Source of the DNA: Lepidostoma basale
Lineage: Eukaryota; Arthropoda; Insecta; Trichoptera; Lepidostomatidae
Direction: 5' to 3'
DNA: 64,000 nt
Assembly: GCA_022606425.2 (NCBI GenBank)
Contig: JAHDVF020000208.1
Location: forward strand, 358,501-422,500
Position 1 is the stretch's first letter, and the number at the start of each line of letters is the position of its first letter. Positions 47,091 through 57,689 of the stretch are shown here, one piece after another. Under the pieces are notes generated by a model. The model had not been told where the DNA came from. It made no database searches and saw only the letters and a program-made list of their open reading frames with translations. The position numbers were made by a program, and so were the translations under genes.

Positions 47091-47411
47091 TAGAATGAAT
47101 AATAACGGTTTAACAGCGTTTTTTATGCATCTGTTTAAGTTGAAGGGAATACTAAATATACTGTTGAGGAAAAGGATCTGGTGGAATGATTGATAGAAGC
47201 AGAAAAAGTAGTGTGTAGAGACGTGGAAAAGAAATAAGAAGGCAGAAAGATCCGTTAAGCATAACCCAACGTTTGTACAGGGGCGGATTAGTATTTTACT
47301 TATTAAAACCTGGGACAAAGCTTTTTTACTATTATTATGACTTAAATTTTAGTTTGTTTCAATGCCAATTTGAATAATTTTTTTAAGTTCTTGCTGGTGT
47401 TGGATTGTTTT
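47091..47411. other. Unassigned DNA
   Basis: Nothing recognised. Confidence 0.3.
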
Positions 47412-47897
47412 AAGTGCCTTCTTCTTCTTTCGATGCCGTGTCAGATTCCCCAACGTTGGCGATCACTGCAGCAAATGCATCTTTATCTTACGCCACTTGG
47501 AACAGGTTCTGAACTCTTGTTATTTCTGTTCACTCTTTGATGTTCCGCAGCCAGGACAGCTGCCTTTTACCAACTCCCCGACGTGCCTCCACTTTACCCA
47601 TTAATATCAGTCGAAGGAGGGGGTATTTTTCTTCCCTTAGTACATGACCCAAATATGAGACCTTTCTAATTTTCACACTCGACAACAGCTCTCTATTGGC
47701 TTTGGCTCTCTGCAGTACGTCTGCATTACTGACCCTATCGGTCCACGGTATACGGAGCATTCTGCGGTATATCCACATCTCGAACGCTTCCGACCGGTTC
47801 ATAACATTCACTTTCAAAGTCCAGGTTTCGCAACCATATAGAAGAACATACCATATATAACATTTAATCATTCTTCGTCGGAGTTTCAAATAAAGAT
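47412..47897 (-). pseudogene. LINE-B 3' end, long open frame
   Basis: Minus 47530..47889 is open for 119 codons: MKLRRRMIKCYIWYVLLYGC, ETWTLKVNVMNRSEAFEMWI, YRRMLRIPWTDRVSNADVLQ, VSYLGHVLREEKYPLLRLIL, RRGVGKRQLSWLRNIKE. It then ends with a GAAAGAAGAAGAAGG tail (plus CCTTCTTCTTCTTTC). Confidence 0.82.
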
Positions 47898-48155
47898 TAT
47901 GGTTGCAAAGTTTAAGTGCCTAAATACAGTTAATAAAAAAAATGTGGATATGTGGTGTAATAAATATTATTAAATTTAATTCAAAATTGAAAATTTATAA
48001 CATTTTGAAGTTCTTGCTAGAGTTGAATTGTTTTAAGTGCCTTATTACAGTTATTTAAAAGTACAGTTTATCTCTTTCGGATAGGCACCATGTTTCGCTG
48101 CCGTACATCAAGATACTCCATACATGGGTCTTGATTTTTAATTTAATTTTAAAAC
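47898..48155. other. Unassigned DNA with a second LINE-like scrap
   Basis: 48060..48130 on minus (RFKIKTHVWSILMYGSETWC, LSERDKLYF) resembles the LYGSETW box of another non-LTR ORF. Confidence 0.4.
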
Positions 48156-48885
48156 TAACTAACTTACTAACCATCACGCCATCTCCCCGAAGGGGTAGGC
48201 AGAAAGAATGGACTGCCACACTTTTCTTTCCTGACACATTTCTCTCGCTTCTTCAACATTCATACATCGTGTCATGCACGCACGTCGATTTCTCTGACTC
48301 CTCACATGGCCGACATTCAATATTTGATTTATTTGATTGTGCCACGTTTTCCTCGGTCATTCTCTATTTCTGGTTTCATTTACATCATTAACATATACTT
48401 TATTTTACCATTCTTTCTTCATTCATTCTTTCCATATGTCCAAACCATCTTAATGATCCGTTCATTATTTTGTTCATGACACCATTATTCGCACCGCATT
48501 CACTTCTTATATTTTCATTCGACACTCTATCATACACAGAGTATCCACACATTCGTCTAAGAGATCCCATTTCTACTGCATTTATTCTACTTTCATCCTT
48601 CTTTTGCCAGTTCCATGCTTCGCTTCCATACATAAGGGTCGGTAGAAGAACACCATTGTGCACTGCCATTCTAGCTTTTTTGGATAGGTTGCTGTTTGCG
48701 ATTACAACTTTAAGTGCACCATTCACTTTGTTGCCTGCCCCAACCCTTCATTCAATATCCCTCTCCACTCGCCCATCTCTTGTAAACATACTACCTAAAT
48801 ACACGAACTCAACTACTTGCTCCAAATTTTCACCATTCACGCTAATGTTGCAGACTGTCACGGTTTCTTCCTTATAAAAAATCAT
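48156..48885 (-). pseudogene. LINE-A 3' half
   Basis: Minus: from VMIFYKEETVTVCNISVNGE-type text through NGALKVVIANSNLSKKARMA, MYGSEAWNWQKKDESRINAV, MGSLRRMCGYSVYDRVSNEN, LRWFGHMERMNEERMVK and a frame-shifted end; reversed tail AAACTAACTAACTTACTAAC. Confidence 0.8.
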
Positions 48886-49282
48886 TACTAATACTGTATT
48901 TTATTGGGTTAAATCGTTTTTTTTTCAGAGTCCGGCTCTGTATTGTACAGAGGTTAGGCGGGCGATGTAAGAACACGAAAGAAGCGAGTGCAACATGCTC
49001 CCACATCAGATATCTTCTAACTTCCCGCTAATGGATTTTCTCCGCTGCAGCTCGAGTGGCTCAGCGTATACGGGATGGATGCGCTACGTCAACGTACGAG
49101 ACAACAGGGAGTTTAAGATGAATCTTCCGCTATAAAGTTTTATACATGTAAGTACTGTAGAAAATATTTCTTCTATCTGAAGTTAGATTATCTTTCTAGA
49201 CAAATGTTTTGTTAAATTATTGTATTAGGGTATTTTTAATGCAGATATACTGAACATATTTTTTAAAATTTTAATTTATTTC
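48886..49282. other. Unassigned, partly GC-rich DNA
   Basis: 48925..49130 (AGGTTAGGCGGGCGATGTAA, GCAGCTCGAGTGGCTCAGCG) is more GC-rich than its surroundings. It has an A-box-like GAGTGGCTCAG but no B box, so it is not called a pol III unit. Confidence 0.35.
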
Positions 49283-49525
49283 AGGATAAATTGTATCTCA
49301 ATAGAGACGAAGATGTAAATTGTTTTTGGAAACAGAATATGGTGGTCGATGCGTTTACAGGACTTATGACCTGTCATTGGTTGGGTTAAGTGATCGCTTT
49401 ATGTAATACAACATTCTGCCCATTCCGCCCTTCTTACGAATTATACGTCTCTATTGAGATACAATTAATTCTTAAATGATTAACCCGCAATGGGTAAAAT
49501 CCAGTATTTGTATACATTCAAAAAC
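49283..49525 (-). repeat. Repeat-G copy, inverted
   Basis: GTATCTCAATAGAGACGAAG, TTTTGGAAACAGAATATGGT, GTCATTGGTTGGGTTAAGTG, ATCGCTTTATGTAATACAAC. The end (CGCAATGGGTAAAATCCAGT) is in the opposite sense. Confidence 0.6.
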
Positions 49526-49549
49526 AATTTTTTTTTATTTTAAAAAGTT

Positions 49550-49840
49550 TCTCCCCGAAGGAGTAGGCAGAAAGAATGGACTGCCACACTTTTCTTTCCT
49601 GACATATTTCTCTCGCTTCCTCAACATTCATACATCGTGTCATGCACGCGCGTCGATTTCTCTGACTCCTCACATGGCCGACATTCAATATTTGATTTAT
49701 TTGATCGTGCCACTACTTCCTCTATTTCTGGTTCCATTTACATCATGAACATATAATTTTTTTACCATTCTTTCTTCATTCATTATTTCCATATGTCCAA
49801 ACCATCTTAATGATCCTTTCATTATTTTGTTCATGACACC
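49550..49840 (-). pseudogene. LINE-A 3' end without tail
   Basis: Starts at CCCCGAAGGAGTAGGCAG; RACMTRCMNVEEAREICQE, a deletion in GRGSGTIK-type text, then LRWFGHMEIMNEERMVKKL. Confidence 0.72.
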
Positions 49841-50606
49841 ACTGGTTTTCTTGTAGTTAAAGCGAATTTGTGAACAGGATTAGGGGAACAAATAAATAAA
49901 TTCTTATTAATATAAAATACTGACCTACTGTACTCGTAGACTAGTTACTCACTGTGGACTACAGTGGGTCAGTATTGCATTTGAACGGCCGTAACCCGAG
50001 CCGATTATGCATTATTTCGAAAATTCATTCAGAAAACAAAAGATTGTACAATAAATATTATTTAAACAATATAATAATTATTATTGTTAATAGTGAAATT
50101 TTTAGCGCGAAAAAAAAGATTTTGTGAACCAAGTTTTTTAAAGCTAGAAAATCTTTAATTCCGTAAATATTTTACGGGTTGCAGCTCGTATCAAAATAAT
50201 AAAAATATATAAAAAAATCACGTAAAATCGCGTAAAATAAAATACAATTGTAATACAAAAACTAAGTTTATTCATTAACAGTTTTAAAATGTTAAGGTAT
50301 CATAGTGTTTCGGCCAAAACAAAATATATACAAGGTGGGTTTTTATTTGGGTACGAAAGATGAAAAAGGTGAGTTTTCAGTTTTGACCTGAAATCTGTCG
50401 GATTATTTATGCAGCTTGGGTATGAAAGGATCTTGTTCCAAGCTGATGGACCGAATATTGTAAAGGCTTGATCCCCGAAACTTGTACTAGGTCAACGCTT
50501 TGGCTGAATTAATCTACCTATTGCAGAGAAATTCGCTAAGCGAAGTGTGGATTACCTTGAATTTAGGCTGTCAGAGGCACAGAGTTCGGGTATGTTACTT
50601 GGTACT
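49841..50606. other. Unassigned DNA
   Basis: 50330..50606 and 51064..51200 together look like one older repeat (GATGAAAAAGGTGAGTTTTC, TAAGCGAAGTGTGGATTACC, AAGCCAGTGAAGTAACTTCG) that was split by the LINE-D insertion; its type is unknown. Confidence 0.35.
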
Positions 50607-50618
50607 ATTCTATGTAGT

Positions 50619-51051
50619 TCTGCGTTCTGCGTTATGCCAGTTGGTACTTATGGTCTTGAAACTGTTAAATTGTCCAAAAAAAGGGTCGAGAAACTACGAG
50701 TGACCCAATGAGCCATGGAAAGAGCCATGTTAGGAATAAGCCTAAGAGACAGAGTCAGAAACGATACGGTGAGAAAACAAACAAAGGTCACTGATATCAT
50801 CCACTGGTGACTCTAAAATGGCAATGGGCAGGTCACGTAGCCAGAAGCTCAGATGAAAAGTGGACAAGAAGACTGCTGACTTGGAGACCGTGGACGGCAA
50901 AGAGAAGTGCAGGGCGACCGCAACTACGGTGGAAGGATGATCTGAACAGACATTTCGGAATAATCTGGATGCAGTCTGCACAGGATAGAGTGGCATGGAA
51001 GCGAATGGAGGAGGCCTTTGTCCAAGAGTGGACGGGAATAGGCTGAAGAAG
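50619..51051 (+). mobile_element. LINE-D 3' fragment with 12-bp target duplication
   Basis: ATTCTATGTAGT at 50607..50618 and 51052..51063. The 433-bp insert encodes VMPVGTYGLETVKLSK, ERAMLGISLRDRVRNDTVRK, LKWQWAGHVARSSDEKWTRR, GRPQLRWKDDLNRHFGIIWM and WKRMEEAFVQEWTGIG, stop, GAAGAAG. The frame is open from 50807 to the stop. Confidence 0.88.
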
Positions 51052-51063
51052 ATTCTATGTAGT

Positions 51064-51387
51064 GCATTAACAACTGTACAGCATAGTTTTTACTGAATTT
51101 TTTCCTGGACTTTTAAGCCAGTGAAGTAACTTCGTGGTTGCCCCGTATTTGTTTCCACATGCATATGAAAGATATACAATTTCAGCATTGCAACACAACG
51201 GGGTGAAGGATTAGGTTAACGGTATTCTCTTCATACGAGTAAGATAACCCAATACTAACAATATCCACCGCGTCCTATGGTAACACGAGAATTATACGTC
51301 TTCATTTAAGATACTTTCAAATGGGATGGGAATTATTAAAAATTATTTCAAATATTAAAAATAAAATAAAAACAATTTGTATTTTAA
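51064..51387. other. Unassigned DNA, right part of the older repeat split by LINE-D
   Basis: See the block ending at 50606. Confidence 0.35.
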
Positions 51388-51399
51388 AAAAATATTATT

Positions 51400-51950
51400 A
51401 ACTTACTAACTAACCAACTAACCATCACGCCGTCTCCCCGAAGGGGTAGGCAGAAAGAATGGACTGCCACACTTTTCTTTCCTGACACATTTCTCTCGCT
51501 TCCTCAACATTCATACATCGTGTCATGCACGCGCATCGATTTCTCTGACTCCTCACATGGCCGACATTCAATATTTGATTTATTTGATCGTGCCACGTTT
51601 TCCTCGGTCTTCCTCTATTTCTGGTTCCATTTACATCATGAACATATAATTTTTTTACCATGATTTCTTCATTCATTCTTTCCATATGTCCAAACCATCT
51701 TAATGATCCTTTCATTATTTTGTTCATGACACCATCGTTCGCACCGCATTCACTTCTTATATTTTCATTCGACACTCTATCATACATAGAGTATCCACAC
51801 ATTCGTCTAAGAGATTTCATTTCTACTGCATTTATTCTACTTTTATCCTTCTTTTGCCAGTTCCATGCTTCGCTTCCATACATAAGGGTCGGTAGTAGAA
51901 CACCATTGTGCACTGCCATTCTAGCTTTTTTTGATAGGTTTTTGTTTGTT
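51400..51950 (-). mobile_element. LINE-A 3' fragment with 12-bp target duplication and intact C-terminus
   Basis: AAAAATATTATT at 51388..51399 and 51951..51962. The minus frame 51425..51919 is open for 164 codons: MAVHNGVLLPTLMYGSEAWN, MKSLRRMCGYSMYDRVSNEN, LRWFGHMERMNEEIMVKKLY, GRPRKTWHDQINQILNVGHV, ILSAYPFGETA. A recent, precisely bounded insertion. Confidence 0.9.
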
Positions 51951-51984
51951 AAAAATATTATTTGTTGAGCTAAATCTATTTATT

Positions 51985-52120
51985 TATTGTTTCTTGAACA
52001 AAAATGTAAAACTCCATATTCAATAATTAATACGAATGAAAACGTCAGTTTTCTAGGAGTTTTATTATATTTTATGGGAACGACATGTTTCGCCCTTCTA
52101 AGGCATTATCAAATGTTGAA
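51985..52120 (+). repeat. Repeat-H half copy
   Basis: TTATTGTTTCTTGAACAAAA, TAATACGAATGAAAACGTCA, GGGAACGACATGTTTCGCCC, TTCTAAGGCATTATCAAATG. Confidence 0.65.
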
Positions 52121-52170
52121 GAAATGACTGAACTCAAACATGTTTCGGTTACAAGTAACCTTTATCAATG
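52118..52170 (-). repeat. Hairpin repeat with GGTTAC/GTAACC stem
   Basis: Minus: CATTGATAAAGGTTACTTGT, AACCGAAACATGTTTGAG. It has the hairpin-GAAACATGT layout of the hammerhead-like group, with a degenerate CTGANGA box. Confidence 0.4.
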
Positions 52171-52427
52171 ATTACAATTTTAACAATAAAATAAAACAGA
52201 GCGGTCACTTATTTACTAATTGGAGATCGAGTTATGTATAAAAGTTGAAGGGGTATCATTAGGATTGAGGAGAGGGGAGATGTAACGGAAACATATCAAG
52301 CTTGGGGATTGAATATAAATTTAAAAGGGTTATTATTCTATTTTCATTATTTTTGATGTTTTTTTTATCTTTTAAAATTTCTAAATTGTTAGAAATAAGG
52401 TTTTTATTATTAATATAACGCAAAAAG
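52171..52427. other. Unassigned DNA
   Basis: Nothing recognised. Confidence 0.3.
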
Positions 52428-52672
52428 AAGAAAAACTTGCGAAATATAGGATATTGTTCGGTGGAGTAGATTCAGAAGAAGATACTGGAAGGACTATGTA
52501 GCCAGAATGGATAGTGGCAGACTTGCATATACGGCCGTTTACGAAATCCCATCCGGATACCATTCACCTGGATGATCACCTAAGAGATGGAGGGACAGCT
52601 GGTCCTCATCATCCTAGGTAACATGATTTCTGTGCCACAGATCGTCAGATCTATTAAAAGAAGAATAAGGAG
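52428..52672 (+). pseudogene. 3' end relic of the RTE-like LINE (14470 type)
   Basis: GCGAAATATAGGATATTGTT, RRRYWKDYVARMDSGRLAYT, AVYEIPSGYHSPG, PKRWRDSWSSSS and the 3' UTR CACAGATCGTCAGATCTATT; clearly the same family as the full-length element, with point changes and stops. Confidence 0.75.
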
Positions 52673-52754
52673 GTTATTAATTTTCTGGATAGTAGACGCG
52701 ACTTATTTAATGATTCAATAACAAACAAAAACTCTTTGACGAATTTTTATGAAT

Positions 52755-52928
52755 TAAAACACTGTTTTTTTCCACTTTTGGGTTTGTTTTTCTCGACATT
52801 TCCACACCTTCATCATCGGGAGAACGATATAAAACATTTTATATCGTTCTCCCGATGATGAAGGTGTAAGCCTTCGAAACATTCGAGAAAAATAAACTCA
52901 AAAGTGGAAAAAAACAGTGTTTTAATTC
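52755..52928. repeat. Large near-perfect palindrome with hammerhead-like hairpin
   Basis: Left arm: AAAACACTGTTTTTTTCCAC, TTTTGGGTTTGTTTTTCTCG, CATCATCGGGAGAACGATAT. Right arm: ATATCGTTCTCCCGATGATG, CGAGAAAAATAAACTCAAAA, GTGGAAAAAAACAGTGTTTT. Arms of about 80 bp around AAAACATTTT. On plus the right arm has GATGATGAAGGTGTAAGCCT, TCGAAACATTCGAG. Confidence 0.8.
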
Positions 52929-53451
52929 ATAAGAATTCGTCATTATGGAATTCCACAGTGTTAACGCCTTGTTTATCTAAAAAAAACATTTTGGAATGCA
53001 AGCGTTGAATTGTGTTAGATTTTAAAAATTCTAGGATTTGAATTTCGTTTTTTACGTGTTCGGTATGACGAACAATATGCGATTTTACGCCGGGATCTAA
53101 AACTACGTTAATGTCTCACGTCAAGCTACGTTTCACGTTTTACGATGCGACCAGAAACGACATATCATTTACGTACTCCACGTTTATTCCGTCCATAAAG
53201 AAAATAATAAAAAAATATGCTAATTTCGAGAAGAAAAACGGGATTTACAGCCAGTGCGATTCATCACTTTTAGTAGTAAAAATCAAAGTGTGTCTTATTG
53301 ATTTGTACAAATTCTCTTCTTTTATTATACAGGTGTGACCTTCATAATATCTCGAGGGTTTTACAGACCAAGCTTAAAATAAAAATTCTCGTTTTCAAGG
53401 AAATTATGAAAGTTTCAGTGAGAAAGTTGAATAAATACAATAGAAATGAGA
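52929..53451. other. Unassigned DNA
   Basis: A 75-codon open stretch at 53111..53338 (SHVKLRFTFYDATRNDISFT) matches no repeat seen here. Without a splice or family match it is left uncalled. Confidence 0.35.
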
Positions 53452-53687
53452 TCTATGAATATGTGTAAATCGCCAGCGTCAGCACAGACTGTTTTATCTC
53501 CCAGCATGCAGAACCAACCTGCCTCTGGTGATGCCGGTGGGGAGAGCAATCAAACTGCTGAACATGTTCTCTTCGGAGATCGATGTCTTTCATATTCGTG
53601 TAAGTACGTTCAAAAGACAAATACTCTTGACTTTGGAGAGTATCTTGTCTTCTTAAAGTTGAACCATCTCTCATGCATTCCTGGTAT
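53452..53687 (+). pseudogene. LINE-C 3' end, cut by the mariner
   Basis: In another frame: DCFISQHAEPTCLW-type text, PVGRAIKLLNMFSSEIDVFH, TFKRQILLTLESILSS, then TCATGCATTCCTGGTAT. The preceding GAAATGAGATCTATGAATAT is a LINE-A scrap. Confidence 0.7.
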
Positions 53688-53689
53688 TA

Positions 53690-54969
53690 GGTCTTTACAT
53701 ATGAAGTTGGCGTTTTGTATGGGAGGAACATAAAGTTGATTTTTTTTAAATATAATATATTTATTTAATCAAAGTATGTACCATTGCTATCTATGCACTT
53801 TTGCCATCTCATAGGTAGTTCATCGATCCCTTTACTAAAAAAACATTCGGACGGGAATCAATAAAATCTTTGAAGTCGGTTTGGACTGCCCCATCGGAGT
53901 TGAATTTTTTCCCTTGCAAGAAGTTATCCGAATTTCGAAAAAAATAGTAATCTGTTGGGGCAAGGTCCGGAGAGTACGGTGGATGTCTTAGACATTCCAA
54001 TTGAAGCTCTTCTAATTTGGTAGCCGTCTGTTGTGCGGTGTGTGGTCTAGCGTTATCATGAAGCAGCGGTGGCCTAGAGCGATTAACCAGCCTTGGTTGT
54101 TGAGCAGCTAGCTTTTCCATCATGGTTTGCAGTTGCTGACAAAAGACATCTGCCGTAATCGTCTGGCCAGATTTAAGAAAGCTGTAGTGAACGACACCAG
54201 CACTAGTCCACCAAACGCTCACAAGTAACTTTTTTGGAGTCAATTTTCGCTTGGGGCATGGCTTGGCTGGTTCGGCAGGGTTCAGCCATTGCGATGAGCG
54301 CTTCCGATTATCATACAGGATTCACTTTTCATCACAGGTAATGATTCGATTCAAAATCCCTTCATTATTGTGCCGGTTGAGTAATGCAACGCAGCAGTCA
54401 ACGCGCGTTTGTTGATTTGCTTCACTTAATTCGTGAGGTACCCACCTTTCAAGCTTTTTCACCTTCCCAATTTGCTTCAAGTGGATTAAAACAGTTTTAT
54501 CACTAACACCGCAGCCTGCAGCTCACTCGGACGTGGTTTGCGATGGATATGCTTCCACAATAGCCTTCAATTCTTCATTATCAACTTTGGTCTCCGGCCG
54601 TCCACGGGGCTTGTTCTGCAGGTCGAAATTTCCAGAACGAAAACGTTGGAACCAAAAACGCACTGTGTTTTCTTTTGCGGCACCGTCGCCATACACATCA
54701 TTAATCCTTCGAGCCGTTTCTGCAGCACTAGTGCCACGGTGGAACTCGTACTCGTAAATAACACGATATTTCACGTTTTCCATTTTGTAAACTGAGTGAC
54801 GCAAAGAAAAAAAACAATTGAGGAAAAAACAAATGAATTATAATTTTCGAAACACAAATACTTGAGTAAATAGCTGTATAAATTTGAATTTGGTATTCCT
54901 AACCAAAGAGAAGATATTTGAGTTCAAAGTTGCTAGTACGGCAAAACGCCAATTTCATATGTAAGGACC
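53690..54969 (-). mobile_element. Full-length, dead mariner element
   Basis: 1280 bp between TA dinucleotides (53688-53689 and 54970-54971). Terminal inverted repeats: GGTCTTTACATATGAAGTTG on the left; the right end, inverted, reads GGTCCTTACATATGAAATTG. They match at 26 of 28 bases including the following GCGTTTTG. The transposase is on minus. Inserted in LINE-C/LINE-A debris. Confidence 0.92.
53780..54783 (-). pseudogene. Mariner transposase (DD34D), inactivated
   Basis: Minus ATG at 54783 (MENVKYRVIYEYEFHRGTSA). N-terminal HTH region with FWFQRFRSGNFDLQNKPRGR, LKAIVEAYPSQTT; then a TGA in place of a sense codon; HLKQIGKVKKLERWVPHEL; first catalytic box ITCDEK followed by a TGA at a conserved Trp; LLVSVWWTSAGVVHYSFL; second Asp in LLHDNARPHTA; third Asp in YSPDLAPTDYYFF with 34 residues between; then a frameshift in a T-run near 53838 that alters the end (SRPNVF). 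Two stops and one frameshift make it non-functional. Confidence 0.9.
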
Positions 54970-54977
54970 TAATATTA

Positions 54978-55290
54978 TAACTAACTAACTAACTTACCAT
55001 CACGCCATCTCCCTGAAAGGGTAGGCAGAAATAATGGACTGTCACACTTTTACTGATGCGGCACTCCATCCTTCTCTTTTCGCTCCGCGGGAGACGCGGT
55101 GTGATGGGTTGCGAACCTCATCGCCACCAATAGGCATCACTTCGCAATCACTTCTTATATTTGCATTTGACACTCTTATCATATATAGATTTATCTGATG
55201 TTTGTCTAAAAGCTGTCATTTTTACTGCATTTATTCTTCTTACATAATTATTTTTCCAGCTCCATGCTTCACTTCATAAGGAATTGCTTT
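54978..55290 (-). pseudogene. LINE-A scraps
   Basis: Tail and end (ACTAACTAACTAACTTACCA, CATCTCCCTGAAAGGGTAGG), then from about 55140 the CDWSVNANISKY-type region up to SWSWKNNYVRRINAVKM. The part between (55060..55135) is unrelated. Confidence 0.6.
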
Positions 55291-55322
55291 GAGATACGAG
55301 CAAGGTTACGGAACAAATTAAA

Positions 55323-55345
55323 CAAAATCGGGTGGTGGTCTAGGG
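55323..55345 (+). repeat. SINE2 copy, first part (split by the hAT MITE)
   Basis: CAAAATCGGGTGGTGGTCTA GGG, interrupted exactly after the 8-bp target GTCTAGGG. Confidence 0.85.
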
Positions 55346-55677
55346 CAGTGTTCCGCAAACGGTGTGCCGCGGCACACTGGTGTGCCGTGAGCCGGATCAG
55401 GTGTGCCGTGGCCAATGACATAGAGAAAAATAATATTATATTTAGTCGGAACGTTGGTGATCTATTTTTTATTGTTTTTTTTAGGCTATTCAGCTTTTTC
55501 GTGAAAAAGGTTCGCAGATTTCTACTGGCCAGAAGTTACTGGCAAAAAAAAAAGGTTACCAACGTCTCCCGAGCTGATCGACGTCTACGTCCAGATCGAA
55601 TTTTAGCTTTTGGTGTGCCGCGGAATTCTAGGAAGAACTTAGGTGTGTCGTAGGTGAAAAAACTTTGCGGAACACTG
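55346..55677. mobile_element. hAT-type MITE with 8-bp target duplication
   Basis: 332 bp. Ends CAGTGTTCCGCAAA and TTTGCGGAACACTG are perfect 14-bp inverted repeats; GTCTAGGG flanks both sides (55338..55345 and 55678..55685), as expected for hAT transposons. Sub-terminal GTGTGCCGCGGCACACTGG and GGTGTGCCGCGGAATTCTAG resemble those of SPIN-like hAT elements. It has no transposase, so it must be mobilised in trans. Confidence 0.9.
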
Positions 55678-55845
55678 GTCTAGGGGATAGAACGCTTGGC
55701 TTCTGATTCAGGGGACTTGGGTTCAAGCCTGGCCACGACCAGATTCCTTCTTCATAATAATGAGCTATTTTCTGCTCACATTGAAGATTGTAATAATAAA
55801 TTCTAATATCATTGATTTAAAGTCTTTAAAAAAAAAAACTCGTAT
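55678..55845 (+). repeat. SINE2 copy, second part
   Basis: GTCTAGGGGATAGAACGCTT, GGGTTCAAGCCTGG, AATAATGAGCTATTTTCTGC, ending TTTAAAGTC plus an A-run. Confidence 0.85.
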
Positions 55846-56454
55846 CTCGAGGTATCACTGTATTTCCATTTGGAGAAAATAATATAAATTTTATATAAAC
55901 TTAAGGCATTAACACTGCAAATTCCATAATGATGATTTTTATGAATTAAAAAAGTGTTCATTTTATACATTTTTGATTTTTTCAACTCAAAATTGTAAAA
56001 AAAGTAATTAAATGCATTAAAAAAATCAAAAATGATTTCGGAAACAATCCCGAAATGACTTAGCGCGTTCTTGATTATTATTATATTATAGGTACAATGG
56101 TATTGGCAGCAAAGTTACCGGTTCGATAAAGTTTTTCAATAATTTCCGGTCGATTCGGTTAGCGCCGCAAAGTTTATCAAGCGAAAGCAGATAAGCGGTT
56201 TTACTTCAGGCGGGACTCCCGTCTCGGTGGAGAGGAAAATAAAGACATTTCACCCTTAACACTTTATCGGCGGGCTGTCGGGGAACATAATTGTCTCCTG
56301 TAGACACTTTTTTTTCTCATGTTTCAAACCTACGGATTGGTTTGAAGTAAAGTCTATTAACATCTTTGCTGTTTCTTGGGATGGATATTTTTAATGTGGT
56401 AGTTTCACATTTTTGTGTACATTGTTTGTTTTAAACTATTTATTGTTAAATAAT
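55846..56454. other. Unassigned DNA
   Basis: No gene recognised; a moderately GC-rich stretch lies at 56100..56290. Confidence 0.3.
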
Positions 56455-56600
56455 ATTTGTGTGCATGACACGATGTATGATTGTAAAGGAAGCGATTTGA
56501 GAAGTATGCCAGGAAAGAAAAGTGTGGCAGTACATTCTTTCTCCCTACCCCTTCGGGGGGACGATGGAGTGGTTGAATGGTTAGTTAGTTCATCTTATAT
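56455..56600 (+). pseudogene. Short LINE-A 3' end
   Basis: GTGCATGACACGATGTATGA, AGGAAAGAAAAGTGTGGCAG, CTACCCCTTCGGGGGGACGA and GGTTAGTTAGTTC. Confidence 0.65.
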
Positions 56601-56629
56601 AACTTCATTTTGTTCAATTATTGTAATTC

Positions 56630-56725
56630 AACAATTAATACGAATGAAAACGACGGTTTCTAGAACTTTTGTTATATTTTATGGGAATGACATGTTTCGC
56701 CCTTGTAAAACATTATCAAATGTGA
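56630..56725 (+). repeat. Repeat-H half copy
   Basis: TTAATACGAATGAAAACGAC, GGGAATGACATGTTTCGCCC, TTGTAAAACATTATCAAATG. Confidence 0.65.
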
Positions 56726-56744
56726 CACGTTTCACACGTCCATG

Positions 56745-57025
56745 TCTCTGAAACGAGCTCGTGAAATTTTCCCCGGCAAATTGATCTCCAGGAAAGGTGA
56801 TATAAGTTGGCCTCCACGCAATTATGATTTAACCCCTATGGACTTTTTCCTGTGGGGTTATCTCATATTTAAAGTTTACGCCAATTAACTGACTTCCCTG
56901 GCGCATTTGAAAGAAAATATTCCTTACCAAATGGCAGACATCACGGAGTCTACCTGCCGAGCCCTTATAAGAAATTTTACTGTTCGATTAAATGAGTGGC
57001 ATGAACGCAAGGGTTTACATTAGGA
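56745..57025 (+). pseudogene. Tc3-like transposase C-terminal fragment
   Basis: LKRAREIFPGKLISRKGDIS, WPPRNYDLTPMDFFLWGYLI, LAHLKENIPYQMADITEST, CRALIRNFTVRLNEWHERKG, with one internal stop (KVYAN-stop-LTSL). LTPMDFFLWGY is the third-catalytic-Asp box. Likely the missing 3' part of the family seen at 29447. Confidence 0.7.
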
Positions 57026-57077
57026 CGATAATATTTTTAAGAAATGAATTCCCAAATCATTATTTTTTATAACTAAT

Positions 57078-57590
57078 TAATGTGGAGATATCTAGTTGCA
57101 GCGATCTATATAATGAAGTTAAAAAACAGACTGATAAAGCTGCAGTTATCCGCGGATGCCTAAGGGACACTGTCTGGGACAATAGGCATATGCTAGTGGA
57201 AAGCAAAGTTAGAATTTATAAAACATGTATCAGGCCCATAATGACCTACGGAATCGAAGCAAGAGCAGTCATTGTCAGAACGAAACATCTCTTAAGAGTA
57301 GCAGAAATGAGAATATTGCGACCTATTTTGGGGAGAACCCTTAGAGATAGGATACCCAATAAAGAAATTCGCAAATCCTGCAAAATTTAAGACATAGTGA
57401 GATGGAGTAGGCAGAGAAGATGATTCTGGAAGGATCCAGCAAGAATTCCTAAAATCGTGATGCACGAGACTCCACAGGGCCGTCGACCACCAAAGAGATG
57501 AAGAGAAGGCTGGTCGTCTTCAGCACAGGAAGATAGTTGATATCCTGCATAAACAGATCGCAAGATCTACAATCAGAAGAATACGAATTA
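57078..57590 (+). pseudogene. LINE-E 3' end
   Basis: Open 57082..57390: MEISSCSDLYNEVKKQTDKA, CLRDTVWDNRHMLVESKVRI, CIRPIMTYGIEARAVIVRTK, MRILRPILGRTLRDRIPNKE; then a stop (KI-stop-DIVRWSRQRR), GRRPPKR and the 3' UTR CAGATCGCAAGATCTACAAT. Confidence 0.8.
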
Positions 57591-57689
57591 ATATTTATTT
57601 GATACTTTGCTTACTTTTTTTTATTTTATAAAGTTTCTTTTGAGATGCCTTGTAGTATTATTATTTCATGTGAAATATACAGTATCCTA

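Noticed and set aside
48925..49130. Pol III gene
   Set aside because: A-box-like GAGTGGCTCAG but no B box at suitable distance.
53111..53338. 75-aa ORF as a host gene
   Set aside because: No recognised domain, no neighbouring exon, and many similar chance ORFs of this length occur in the window.
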